6,712 nt of DNA from an uncultured Clostridiaceae bacterium (GCA_937900065.1 CALCDS010000255.1:1-6712); one strand, 5' to 3'; counted from the stretch's first letter, positions 1 to 6,682 are shown. Numbers and translations: made by a program. Notes: generated by a model from the sequence alone, not told the origin.

Positions 1-95
1 GTGAACTGGCGAACGGGATGCTCAAAAATCAACATCATACTTAAGAAGAGCCAAATTAAAAGGAATTAAGGAAGCCGTTTATGAAGATAGCGAAG

Positions 96-123
96 TTTAC
101 TGAGAAAATTCGATTTTCATAAC
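96..123 (+). promoter_or_regulatory. weak promoter candidate with inverted repeat, upstream of the operon
   Basis: A possible -35 (TTTACT, 96-101) and -10 (CATAAC, 118-123), 16 bases apart, each match the sigma-A consensus at 4 of 6 positions. Between them lies an inverted repeat, GAAAAT-TCG-ATTTTC (104-118). An operator in the spacer could repress the operon, but the repeat is short and AT-rich and could be chance. The repeat has no T-run behind it, so it is not an intrinsic terminator. The operon needs a promoter somewhere upstream of 155, and this is the best local candidate; it may instead lie left of the window. Confidence 0.2.
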
Positions 124-154
124 TATAGGGCATAAAAAGCAAAGGAGATAAAAA

Positions 155-904
155 ATGGGTAAAACGAATTTACAGCCTCATATAAGGTGCGGCAATGAAG
201 ATAGTGCAAGATATGCAATTTTACCTGGTGATCCAAAGAGGGTCGATAGAATAAAGGAATATCTTACCGATGTAAGGGATATTGATTTCAACCGAGAGTA
301 TAAAAGCATCAGAGGTGTTTACAAAGGCGTTGACGTCATGGCGGTTTCAACGGGAATCGGTGGGACATCTACAGGTATTGCAGTGGAGGAACTTCACAAC
401 ATCGGTGTGGAAACCATGATCAGAATCGGAAGCTGTGGAGCGCTTCAGCCGGAAATCAAGCTGGGCGATTTGATTCTGATAAATGGTGCTGTGCGCGATG
501 ACGGAGCCTCTAAAGCTTATATCGATTCCATTTATCCTGCAGTGCCGGATACACAGTTGCTTGTCTGTACCATGGAAGCAGCAGAGGATAATAAATTTCG
601 CTTTCACGTCGGCAAAGCAAGGAGCCATGATAGTTTTTATACTGATGAGGAAGACGAAATCGATAAATTCTGGGCTTCAAAGGGAATACTTGGAGCCGAT
701 ATGGAAACATCAGCGCTTTTTGTTATCGGAGGACTGCGCAAAGTAAGAACAGCATCCATACTCAATACGGTTGTGGAAAGCAGCGGAGGGCTTGAAAATG
801 GAATAAACAGTTATGTAAATGGGGAAAGCCTCACTAAAATCGGTGAGGAGCATGAAATTATAACGGCATTGGAAGCAATTTATAAAATAAATAAAAAGGA
901 GTGA
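155..904 (+). CDS. udp: nucleoside phosphorylase, uridine phosphorylase-like
   Basis: This 249-residue cytosolic enzyme belongs to the PNP/UDP (NP-I) family, which uses phosphate to split a nucleoside into free base and (deoxy)ribose-1-phosphate. Seen in the sequence: PGDPKR (24-29), STGIGGTS (65-72), RIGSCGA (90-96), HVGKARSHDSFY (151-162) and ADMETSA (181-187). By alignment from memory to E. coli Udp, the phosphate contacts G25, R29, R47, R90 and S93 are kept, as are the ribose-site Met183 and Glu184. The uracil-recognition segment (GQER in E. coli, Gln166/Arg168) is missing, and the region is about 15 residues shorter. The Asp of DeoD-type purine phosphorylases (SDH motif) is also absent. 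The family call is firm; uridine specificity is not. The ATG at 155 follows AAAGGAG with ideal spacing. It is the first gene of an operon with an ECF transporter, and its last codons contain the next gene's ribosome binding site. Confidence 0.88.
   Translation: MGKTNLQPHIRCGNEDSARYAILPGDPKRVDRIKEYLTDVRDIDFNREYKSIRGVYKGVDVMAVSTGIGGTSTGIAVEELHNIGVETMIRIGSCGALQPEIKLGDLILINGAVRDDGASKAYIDSIYPAVPDTQLLVCTMEAAEDNKFRFHVGKARSHDSFYTDEEDEIDKFWASKGILGADMETSALFVIGGLRKVRTASILNTVVESSGGLENGINSYVNGESLTKIGEEHEIITALEAIYKINKKE
896..901 (+). promoter_or_regulatory. ribosome binding site deciding the S-component start
   Basis: AAGGAG sits inside the last two sense codons of the phosphorylase gene and ends 8 bases before the ATG at 910. 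A GTG at 901 is in the same frame but overlaps this site, so it cannot be served by it. The ATG at 910 is therefore preferred. The arrangement suggests translational coupling with the upstream gene. Confidence 0.75.
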
Positions 905-909
905 CAAAA

Positions 910-1515
910 ATGAAAAGAACTAGTATGTGGTCATTTAACCTTAACACAGCGTCTCTAGTGCTTATCCCCGCAGCGGTCGGCATCAATTACATAGGCAAGT
1001 TGTTTGCAGGTGCATTAAAACTTCCGCTCTGGCTTGACTCGATCGGTACTATTCTGGCTGCTTGCCTGGCCGGCCCGATTGTGGGCGCAATTTGCGGTGC
1101 AATCAACAACATCATTTATGGTTTTACTCTGGATCCGGTTTCTTTTATCTATGCTGTTACCAGTATTGGAATCGGCGTTGCTGCCGGCATACTGGCATAC
1201 AAGGGCAGGATAAAAACTGCGGTTGGCGCAATTTTATCCGGTCTTGTGATCGCTCTTGTAGCAACTGTTATTTCTACTCCGATTAACATTGGAATGTATG
1301 GTGGACAAACAGGAAATCTATGGGGCGATGCACTCTTTACATGGTGCACGGCAAGCCATTTTCCAATGTGGCTCGCTTCCGGATTAGACGAGCTGGTTGT
1401 AGATATTCCGGATAAAGTTGCATCTGTCTTAATTGCATTTGGCATTTATAAGGCATTGCCTAAGAATCTTACGGTTTTGTACAAGAATGATCAAAAAATT
1501 GAAAGGTTGGACTAA
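910..1515 (+). CDS. ECF transporter substrate-binding S component, possible nucleoside specificity
   Basis: A very hydrophobic 201-residue integral membrane protein with about six membrane segments, roughly residues 13-33, 43-70, 76-96, 102-123, 138-158 and 166-184. This size and topology fit the S components of energy-coupling factor importers, which bind one small molecule and dock onto EcfT and two ATPases. The motif around DSIGTILAACLAGP (43-56) and the ending VDIPDKVASVLIA (164-176) are typical of S components; the latter resembles the conserved PDK-type motif before the last helix. Genes for EcfT and both ATPases follow directly, which makes the call strong. I do not recognise a known vitamin family (BioY, ThiT, RibU, FolT and so on). 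The phosphorylase 5 bases upstream points to a nucleoside or related riboside, by inference only. The Trp-rich loop at 138-154 may help form the binding pocket. Confidence 0.85.
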   Translation: MKRTSMWSFNLNTASLVLIPAAVGINYIGKLFAGALKLPLWLDSIGTILAACLAGPIVGAICGAINNIIYGFTLDPVSFIYAVTSIGIGVAAGILAYKGRIKTAVGAILSGLVIALVATVISTPINIGMYGGQTGNLWGDALFTWCTASHFPMWLASGLDELVVDIPDKVASVLIAFGIYKALPKNLTVLYKNDQKIERLD

Positions 1516-1519
1516 TTCT

Positions 1520-1549
1520 TTGATTCTGTTTCAATTGATTTTGCATAAA
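1520..1549 (+). promoter_or_regulatory. weak internal promoter candidate before ecfT
   Basis: The 69-base gap between the S-component and EcfT genes is the only real gap in the operon. It contains TTGATT (1520-1525) and CATAAA (1544-1549), 18 bases apart, each a 4-of-6 match to sigma-A hexamers. It could give extra EcfT/ATPase expression. In AT-rich DNA such matches arise easily by chance. No hairpin with a T-run is present, so transcription from upstream should pass through. Confidence 0.15.
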
Positions 1550-1584
1550 GTTTTGGACTAAGGATAGAGGGAAGGGAATACTGT

Positions 1585-2361
1585 TTGAAAAGCATAAGTT
1601 TATATCAGGAGAAAAATACTTTGATTCACAAGTTGGACCCGAACAGCAAGATTATATATATATTTGTAGCAAATATAGCTCCGGCTTTGATTGGAGCGCG
1701 TATGGCGACGGCATCGTTTATTTTGATCAGCATTGTGATTCTTACGATTGGGAAAGTACTTCATAAAACTGCTCCAATGCTTGAATTTTCCGGACTGATT
1801 CTTCTTACGGTCGCGATTATACAGGGAATTTTTCACCAGGGCAATACAACAGTGGCTTTTGCGCTCGGCTCGGTGGTGTTCTATAAGGAAGGCCTTATGT
1901 TTGCTTTGGGCATTGCACTAAACGTCATAAATATTTTAATGAGTTTTTCAATTTTGGTTTTGACTACAAAGCCGTCGGACATGGTGGAAACATTTGTGCA
2001 TATGGGTCTTTCTCCAAGATTGGGTTATGTGATGAGTTCAGTATTCCAGATCATTCCGCAAATGACAAAAACAATGGCGACAATAACTGATGCACAGCGT
2101 TCCCGGGGAATGGAAACAGAGGGAAAACTTAAAACGCGTATAAAAGCTTTTTTCCCTCTGATTTCCCCAGTGGTTATGAATTCATTGATCAGCACTAAGG
2201 AAAGGGCCATTGCCCTTGAAGTTCGAGGCTTTGGTTCCAAACAGAAAAAGACTTTTTTAAATGATCTGCAAAAAACACGTTATGATGATATTTTTAGATT
2301 TGTGCTTATTTTAATTTTGATTTTATCAATTTTTTGGAGGGTACTGATTTGGCTAAAATAG
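1585..2361 (+). CDS. ecfT: ECF transporter transmembrane coupling protein EcfT
   Basis: A 258-residue membrane protein that links the S component to the two ATPases. The N-terminus has the family motif HKLDPNSKI (15-23), followed by hydrophobic segments at about 24-57, 65-85, 92-128 and 143-160. The cytosolic part carries the two short Arg motifs that contact the ATPases: AQRSRG (170-175) and ALEVRGFG (210-217). A last membrane helix spans about 237-256. The start is a TTG at 1585; AAGGG (1572-1576) lies 8 bases upstream, and no ATG with such a site fits the conserved N-terminus. The 3' end overlaps the first ATPase gene by 13 bases. EcfT in its own S-T-A-A' operon suggests a dedicated (group I) system, not a module shared by many S components, though orphan S components elsewhere cannot be excluded. 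Confidence 0.92.
   Translation: MKSISLYQEKNTLIHKLDPNSKIIYIFVANIAPALIGARMATASFILISIVILTIGKVLHKTAPMLEFSGLILLTVAIIQGIFHQGNTTVAFALGSVVFYKEGLMFALGIALNVINILMSFSILVLTTKPSDMVETFVHMGLSPRLGYVMSSVFQIIPQMTKTMATITDAQRSRGMETEGKLKTRIKAFFPLISPVVMNSLISTKERAIALEVRGFGSKQKKTFLNDLQKTRYDDIFRFVLILILILSIFWRVLIWLK
2335..2340 (+). promoter_or_regulatory. ribosome binding site deciding the first ATPase start
   Basis: TGGAGG lies inside the last codons of ecfT and ends 8 bases before the TTG at 2349. A TTG at 2334 is in the same frame but overlaps this site and would add five residues (MEGTD) not typical of the family. TTG 2349 gives the usual short lead into the first beta strand. Confidence 0.7.
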
Positions 2362-3218
2362 TAGCAGAACATTTAAAATATAAATATCCGCTTTCAGAGA
2401 AACTGGCTCTATATGATATTTCGTTTACAATTGAGCCTGGAGAATTTATTGGCATTATCGGAGAAAACAATGCAGGTAAAAGCACCCTTTGTCAGGCAAT
2501 GGTCGGCATTGTGCCGAATTTTTATAAAGGCGCATACGGCGGTAAAGTTTTGATAGGAGATATGGAAATCGCAAAAAGTAATATCAGCGACATCTGCAAG
2601 AAGGTGGGAATAGTTTTTCAAAATCCATTCAATCAGGTGACAGGTTGCAAACTCACTGTTTATGAAGAAGTAGCATTTGGATTGGAAAACATGGGCCTGC
2701 CGAGGAGCGAGATGATAGATAGGATAGATTATTCGCTTAAATTGCTTGATATTTATAAATACAAGGACAGAAATCCATTTGACCTTTCCGGAGGCCAGAT
2801 GCAAAGAATGGCAATCGCCAGCATTATTGCAATGCGTCCTGAAGTCATAATACTTGACGAGCCGACTTCTCAACTTGATCCTCAGGGAAGTGAAGAGGTC
2901 TTTCGTGCTGTACAAAACCTTAGCCGTGAAGGAATAACGATTATCATGGTTGAACATAAAATGGAAAAAATTGCAGAGTATAGCGACCGAGTTATGCTTT
3001 TGCATGAAGGAAAGCTGATTGCATTTGAAACCCCTGAGAAGATTTTTTCGAGGGATGACCTGGATTGCTATGGCGTGACCGCACCTGCTTATACCCGGAT
3101 TTGCAAAAGCTTGGGTATAAAAAATAAAAAAACAGGCTTTTATCCGGTCACTCTGGAAGAAACCAAGAGCCTGATAGGTTTTTCTGAAAAAGAGAGGTGC
3201 CCATATGACCAGAATTGA
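2349..3218 (+). CDS. ecfA1: ECF transporter ATPase, first subunit (A)
   Basis: A 289-residue ABC ATPase that powers the ECF importer as half of a heterodimer on the cytoplasmic face of EcfT. Motifs with a TTG start at 2349: Walker A GENNAGKST (38-46), Q-loop VFQNPFNQ (89-96, Gln91), intact signature LSGGQ (146-150), Walker B VIILDE (166-171, catalytic Glu171), D-loop SQLD (174-177) and switch His203. The QNPxNQ Q-loop is characteristic of ECF ATPases. The Walker A is unusual in having Asn41 where most members have Gly; Lys44 and Ser45 are intact, so nucleotide binding is likely kept. A C-terminal extension of about 60 residues follows the ABC domain, as in other ECF ATPases. The gene overlaps ecfT by 13 bases and the next ATPase gene by 14 bases, which argues for translational coupling. 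The A versus A' label is by position only. Confidence 0.93.
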   Translation: MAKIVAEHLKYKYPLSEKLALYDISFTIEPGEFIGIIGENNAGKSTLCQAMVGIVPNFYKGAYGGKVLIGDMEIAKSNISDICKKVGIVFQNPFNQVTGCKLTVYEEVAFGLENMGLPRSEMIDRIDYSLKLLDIYKYKDRNPFDLSGGQMQRMAIASIIAMRPEVIILDEPTSQLDPQGSEEVFRAVQNLSREGITIIMVEHKMEKIAEYSDRVMLLHEGKLIAFETPEKIFSRDDLDCYGVTAPAYTRICKSLGIKNKKTGFYPVTLEETKSLIGFSEKERCPYDQN

Positions 3219-4020
3219 AGTACAAGAAATGCATTTTAGTTATACTGAACAGGAACCTATACTCAAAGGGATAAACATTACTTTAGATGAGAGGTCAACA
3301 GCAATCATCGGTCAGAACGGGGCCGGAAAAACCACTTTTGTAAAACTGTTAAAAGGCCTTTTGCGGCCTATGCAAGGGAAGATATTATTTGATGGCAAGG
3401 ATATAGCGTGTATGACGGTTGCCCAGATTGCAAAGCATATCGGTCTGGTGTTCCAAAATCCAAATGACCAGATTTTCAAAAACAATATCTTGGATGAAGT
3501 GATGTTTGGCCCCATTAATATAGGTATGGACGAACAAGAAGCCAAGCGTCATTCTCAAAATGCTCTCGCCATGGTTGGACTTTCGGATTGCGAAGATAAA
3601 AACCCTTACGATATGGGGCTTTCAGAGCGCAAACTTATTGCCATTGCATCTGTTTTAGCCATGGATACCGATGTTGTAATCTTCGATGAACCTACGATTG
3701 CACAGGATTATAGGGGTATAGAAAAGATTAAAAAAATAATCCGCACGCTTAAGGCAGAAGGTAAAATGGTTTTGACCATTACTCATGATATGGACTTTGT
3801 TGCTGATTGCTTTGAACGTACGATTGTATTTGCAAAAGGGAAAATTTTGCTTGACGGACAAACCGATAAAGTGTTTTCAAAAAAGGAAGAACTCAGCCAG
3901 GCATATCTTGAACCACCCCATGTAACCCAACTATGCAACAGCCTTGGTTATGATAAAGTGTTTCTTAGAGTTGAGGATTTTGTATCATATGTCAAGTCAA
4001 AAGGTATTGAAAATAAATAA
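3205..4020 (+). CDS. ecfA2: ECF transporter ATPase, second subunit (A'), degenerate signature
   Basis: A 271-residue ABC ATPase, the partner of the preceding subunit. Motifs: Walker A GQNGAGKTT (36-44), Q-loop VFQNPNDQ (82-89, Gln84), Walker B VVIFDE (157-162, catalytic Glu162) and switch His194. The signature motif reads LSERK (139-143) where LSGGQ is expected, and the D-loop region is IAQDYRG, not SxLDP. The rest of the helix (LIAIASVLAMD) is ordinary, so this is not a frameshift or sequencing artefact. In an ABC dimer the signature acts on the partner's Walker A, so this subunit would contribute poorly to the ATP site formed with the first ATPase. The ATG at 3205 follows AGAGGTG by 5 bases and lies inside the end of the upstream gene. 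It is the last gene of the operon; a strong terminator begins 22 bases after the stop codon. Confidence 0.92.
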   Translation: MTRIEVQEMHFSYTEQEPILKGINITLDERSTAIIGQNGAGKTTFVKLLKGLLRPMQGKILFDGKDIACMTVAQIAKHIGLVFQNPNDQIFKNNILDEVMFGPINIGMDEQEAKRHSQNALAMVGLSDCEDKNPYDMGLSERKLIAIASVLAMDTDVVIFDEPTIAQDYRGIEKIKKIIRTLKAEGKMVLTITHDMDFVADCFERTIVFAKGKILLDGQTDKVFSKKEELSQAYLEPPHVTQLCNSLGYDKVFLRVEDFVSYVKSKGIENK

Positions 4021-4042
4021 ATCAATTTTTAATACAGTTTAT

Positions 4043-4088
4043 AAAAGCGCCGCAAAACTGCTTTTGAGCAGAGAGTGGCGCTTTTTTT
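4043..4088 (+). terminator. intrinsic terminator of the udp-ECF operon
   Basis: The arms AAAAGCGCC (4043-4051) and GGCGCTTTT (4077-4085) pair perfectly, and an inner CTGC/GCAG stem (4058-4061 with 4068-4071) extends the hairpin. The right arm runs into seven T residues (4082-4088). Position, GC-rich stem and T-run make this a convincing Rho-independent terminator that separates the transporter operon from the protease gene. Confidence 0.92.
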
Positions 4089-4161
4089 ATGTGGATTGAT
4101 TATATGGATAGAGGGCACATCAATCATGAAGCAGCGAATATTATATATTAAGATTGAGAAA

Positions 4162-4168
4162 AGAGGTG
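4162..4168 (+). promoter_or_regulatory. ribosome binding site deciding the Lon start
   Basis: AGAGGTG ends 5 bases before the ATG at 4174, the same motif and spacing as at the second ECF ATPase gene. In-frame ATGs at 4075 and 4126 lack such a site, and 4075 falls inside the upstream terminator. The chosen start gives MAKTCEVTFEDI. Confidence 0.75.
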
Positions 4169-4173
4169 TAGGC

Positions 4174-6576
4174 ATGGCTAAAACATGCGAGGTCACATTT
4201 GAGGATATAATAAATTTAAATGAAAAGTATAAAAGGGCGCTCAACTTTAAGAACACGGGTGAGATTGAAGCCAGTGACCAGTTGATAGGCCAGGAAAGGG
4301 CAGAGAGAGCTATGAAATTCGGGCTGAGTATAAATGAAAAGGGCTATAACATTTATATTTCAGGTGATAGGGGAAGTGGAAAAACCTATTATGCAGAAAA
4401 AATGCTTCACGAAGCCGCCCAAAAATGCAGCATACCTTGCGACTGGTGCTATGTCTATAACTTTGAAAATAAATATGAACCCATAGCGATAAGCTTTAAG
4501 CCCGGTTTGGGGAAGGTATTCAAGCAAGAAATCGAGCATCTTATAAATGAAATAATAAAGAACATGCCTCAGGCTTTTAGCAGCGAGGAATATTACAGGC
4601 GGAAAAATGATATAACGGAAAAATATCATGATATAAAAAGCGATTTGGTGTATGAATTGAATAAAATCGCACAGCTAAATAACCTCCAACTTAAAGGAAC
4701 TGACAGTGGTTTTGCATTTATTCCGCTCGTAAACGGTAAACCAATGAGCGAAACCGAATTTGATACCATGTATGCGATCGATAAGGATGCTGTTCTCAAG
4801 AATGTAGGCAAAGTAAGAAACAAGGCAATTGATATATTGAGAAAATTAAAAAAAGCTGAAAACGATGCAGATGAAAGGATAAAAGAGCTTGATAAGAAAA
4901 TAGGATTATTTGAGATCGAAAAATTAGTATGCGAAATAAAATGCAAATACTCATCCGACCCAGAAGTTCTAGAGTATGTGGAAGAGTTTGAAAATGACAT
5001 ACTGGAAAATTTATATATGTTTATGAATGGAATAAGCAGAAATTCAGCAAGCAGGGAGGAAGAAGAACTTCTCATCAGGTACAAAGTAAACCTGCTTGTA
5101 GATAACAGCGATATGAGAGGCGCGCCGGTCGTATTTGAACCGAATCCTACTTATAGCAATCTTATGGGAACGGTTGAATACGAAAGCAAACAGGGGACCA
5201 TGTTTACGGATTTTCTCATGATAAGGGCAGGCTCGATATTGAGAGCAAATGGCGGGTATTTGATTGTCAATATGGAAGAGATGCTTAAAAATTATCAGGC
5301 CTGGGAAGGTTTAAAGAGGGTGCTTCAAAGCTCTGAAATAAGGCCTGAAGGTGTCAGAAGCCAGCTCGATCTGATATCGATTGTTACAATAAAGCCAAAG
5401 CCTATTCCGGTAAATTTAAAGGTCGTGGTTATAGGAAGTGAAAATATCTACAGGGCTTTATATGAAATCGATGAAAGCTTTAATGAACTTTTTAAGATAA
5501 AAGTGGATTTTGATTTTGATATGGATAAGAATGAAGACAATATATACAAGGTTGCACAATTTATAAGCCAGTACTGCCGGACAAACGGCATAAGGCACCT
5601 CGATAAAGCCGCTGTATTGGATTTGTTGGAATACAGTTCGAGGTTGGCAGGTACTGGCAAGAGGATGTCAACAAGGCTTGAGGATCTAATAGATATAATA
5701 AAAGAGTCGAATATATGGGCAGGAATCGATAAAAAAAACTTTATAAGGGGCATGGATGTTAAAAAAGCTATATCTGAAAAAACCAATAGGATAAATTCTA
5801 TAGAGGAAAGAATGCTTAAGCAGTATAAAGATAATAAGATAATGGTAAATGTCACGGGAGAGGCAATAGGACAGGTAAACGGACTGTCGGTCATAGAAAT
5901 AGGAGGGCATTCCTTTGGAAAACCCAATAAGATAACTGCGACCACGTATATGGGCAAGAGCGGTATAATCAATATCGAAAGAGAAGTTCAGATGAGCGGG
6001 AACATACACAGCAAGAGCGTGATGATAATATCAGGATATATCGGAGATAAATATGCCAGGAACATGCCTCTGTCTATAACTGCTAATGTATGCTTTGAGC
6101 AGCTGTATGGATATATAGATGGAGACAGCGCATCGGTTGCAGAGCTTTATGCAATACTCTCAAGTTTATCTGAGATACCCGTAAAACAAAATATTGCGGT
6201 CACGGGATCATTGAATCAGATGGGCCAGGTTCAGGCTGTCGGAGGCGTAAATGAAAAAATAGAAGGTTTTTATAAGATATGTAAGTTTTGGGGCCTGGAT
6301 GGAAGCCACGGCGTCATAATCCCCTATTCAAATATCGATGACTTGACGCTTAATGATGACATATTAAAGGATATCAAATCCGGACTATTTCATATATACG
6401 GCATAAAGAATGTTGAAGAAGGAGTAGAAATATTGACCGGTAAAAAACCTGGGAAAAGAAATAAGGGTGGAGAGTTTGAAAACGACACCCTGAATTATTA
6501 TGTTGACATGAGGCTTAGGGAATGCGCTAAAAATTATGATGCTTGTGAAAAAAAACATACGGTTAAAAAAAGTTAG
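4174..6576 (+). CDS. Lon-type ATP-dependent protease (COG1067 family, AAA_32 N-terminus)
   Basis: An 800-residue cytosolic AAA+ serine protease; 800 residues is near the usual length for this Lon-related family, which lacks the classical Lon N-terminal substrate domain. Seen in order: Walker A GDRGSGKT (64-71); a long helical, charged insert, probably coiled coil, around 210-290; a Walker B-like strand GGYLIVNMEE (360-369); FNELFKIKVDF (436-446); and a sensor-2-like segment GKRMSTRLEDL (495-505). The C-terminal Lon proteolytic domain spans about 555-765, with catalytic Ser652 in GDSAS and Lys695 in GGVNEK. Their 43-residue spacing equals that of E. coli Lon Ser679/Lys722. Both active centres therefore look intact. 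Its likely role is degradation of damaged or regulatory proteins; the targets are unknown. It has its own transcription unit behind a terminator. No strong promoter is visible in 4089-4173, only AT-rich -10-like stretches near 4139-4149. No intrinsic terminator follows. Confidence 0.93.
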   Translation: MAKTCEVTFEDIINLNEKYKRALNFKNTGEIEASDQLIGQERAERAMKFGLSINEKGYNIYISGDRGSGKTYYAEKMLHEAAQKCSIPCDWCYVYNFENKYEPIAISFKPGLGKVFKQEIEHLINEIIKNMPQAFSSEEYYRRKNDITEKYHDIKSDLVYELNKIAQLNNLQLKGTDSGFAFIPLVNGKPMSETEFDTMYAIDKDAVLKNVGKVRNKAIDILRKLKKAENDADERIKELDKKIGLFEIEKLVCEIKCKYSSDPEVLEYVEEFENDILENLYMFMNGISRNSASREEEELLIRYKVNLLVDNSDMRGAPVVFEPNPTYSNLMGTVEYESKQGTMFTDFLMIRAGSILRANGGYLIVNMEEMLKNYQAWEGLKRVLQSSEIRPEGVRSQLDLISIVTIKPKPIPVNLKVVVIGSENIYRALYEIDESFNELFKIKVDFDFDMDKNEDNIYKVAQFISQYCRTNGIRHLDKAAVLDLLEYSSRLAGTGKRMSTRLEDLIDIIKESNIWAGIDKKNFIRGMDVKKAISEKTNRINSIEERMLKQYKDNKIMVNVTGEAIGQVNGLSVIEIGGHSFGKPNKITATTYMGKSGIINIEREVQMSGNIHSKSVMIISGYIGDKYARNMPLSITANVCFEQLYGYIDGDSASVAELYAILSSLSEIPVKQNIAVTGSLNQMGQVQAVGGVNEKIEGFYKICKFWGLDGSHGVIIPYSNIDDLTLNDDILKDIKSGLFHIYGIKNVEEGVEILTGKKPGKRNKGGEFENDTLNYYVDMRLRECAKNYDACEKKHTVKKS

Positions 6577-6636
6577 GCCTAGTCTGCATAAATATCCAAA
6601 GCAGCGGTTATTTTTGACTCGATGCGCAAATAGTTT

Positions 6637-6663
6637 TTGGCTGGAGGCCGCTTCTGTAGCCAA
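6637..6663. repeat. imperfect inverted repeat downstream of the Lon gene
   Basis: TTGGCT (6637-6642) pairs with AGCCAA (6658-6663). Inside, GGAG (6643-6646) can pair with CTTC (6651-6654) around a GCCG loop, leaving a TGT bulge. No T-run follows on the + strand, so it is a poor intrinsic terminator. It may be a weak transcript end for the Lon gene, an operator next to the TATAAT that starts one base later, or chance. Confidence 0.3.
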
Positions 6664-6669
6664 TATAAT
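6664..6669 (+). promoter_or_regulatory. perfect -10 hexamer without a good -35
   Basis: TATAAT matches the sigma-A -10 consensus exactly. At a spacing of 16-18 bases upstream there is no TTGACA-like element (CTGGAG or neighbours), and there is no extended -10 TG. If active, the start point would fall near 6676, just before the parS site, and would drive a gene to the right of the window. Confidence 0.25.
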
Positions 6670-6682
6670 ACATTTATGGAAA

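Noticed and set aside
3..44. Possible C-terminal tail of an upstream gene (ELANGMLKNQHHT, then stop)
   Set aside because: Only 13 codons are visible, other frames are open too, and nothing identifies the product. It may be real, but cannot be supported here.
3619..3633. LSERK as a sign that the second ATPase is a pseudogene
   Set aside because: The frame is open throughout, with intact Walker A, Q-loop, Walker B and His switch, and the surrounding helix is conserved. The change is a motif variant, not decay.
4075..4173. In-frame N-terminal extension of Lon from the ATG at 4075 or 4126
   Set aside because: The 4075 start lies inside the terminator hairpin, neither start has a ribosome binding site, and the added residues do not resemble the family. 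The ATG at 4174 has AGAGGTG at good spacing.
4626..5084. Long minus-strand open frame (about 152 codons) inside Lon, and similar ones at 5448-5972 and 2409-3005
   Set aside because: They are antisense shadows of strongly conserved + strand genes, with low-complexity Ser/Phe/Ile-rich translations and no recognisable motifs.
6592..6600. DnaA-box-like nonamer ATATCCAAA
   Set aside because: It differs from TTATCCACA at two positions and is isolated; a real origin would show a cluster.
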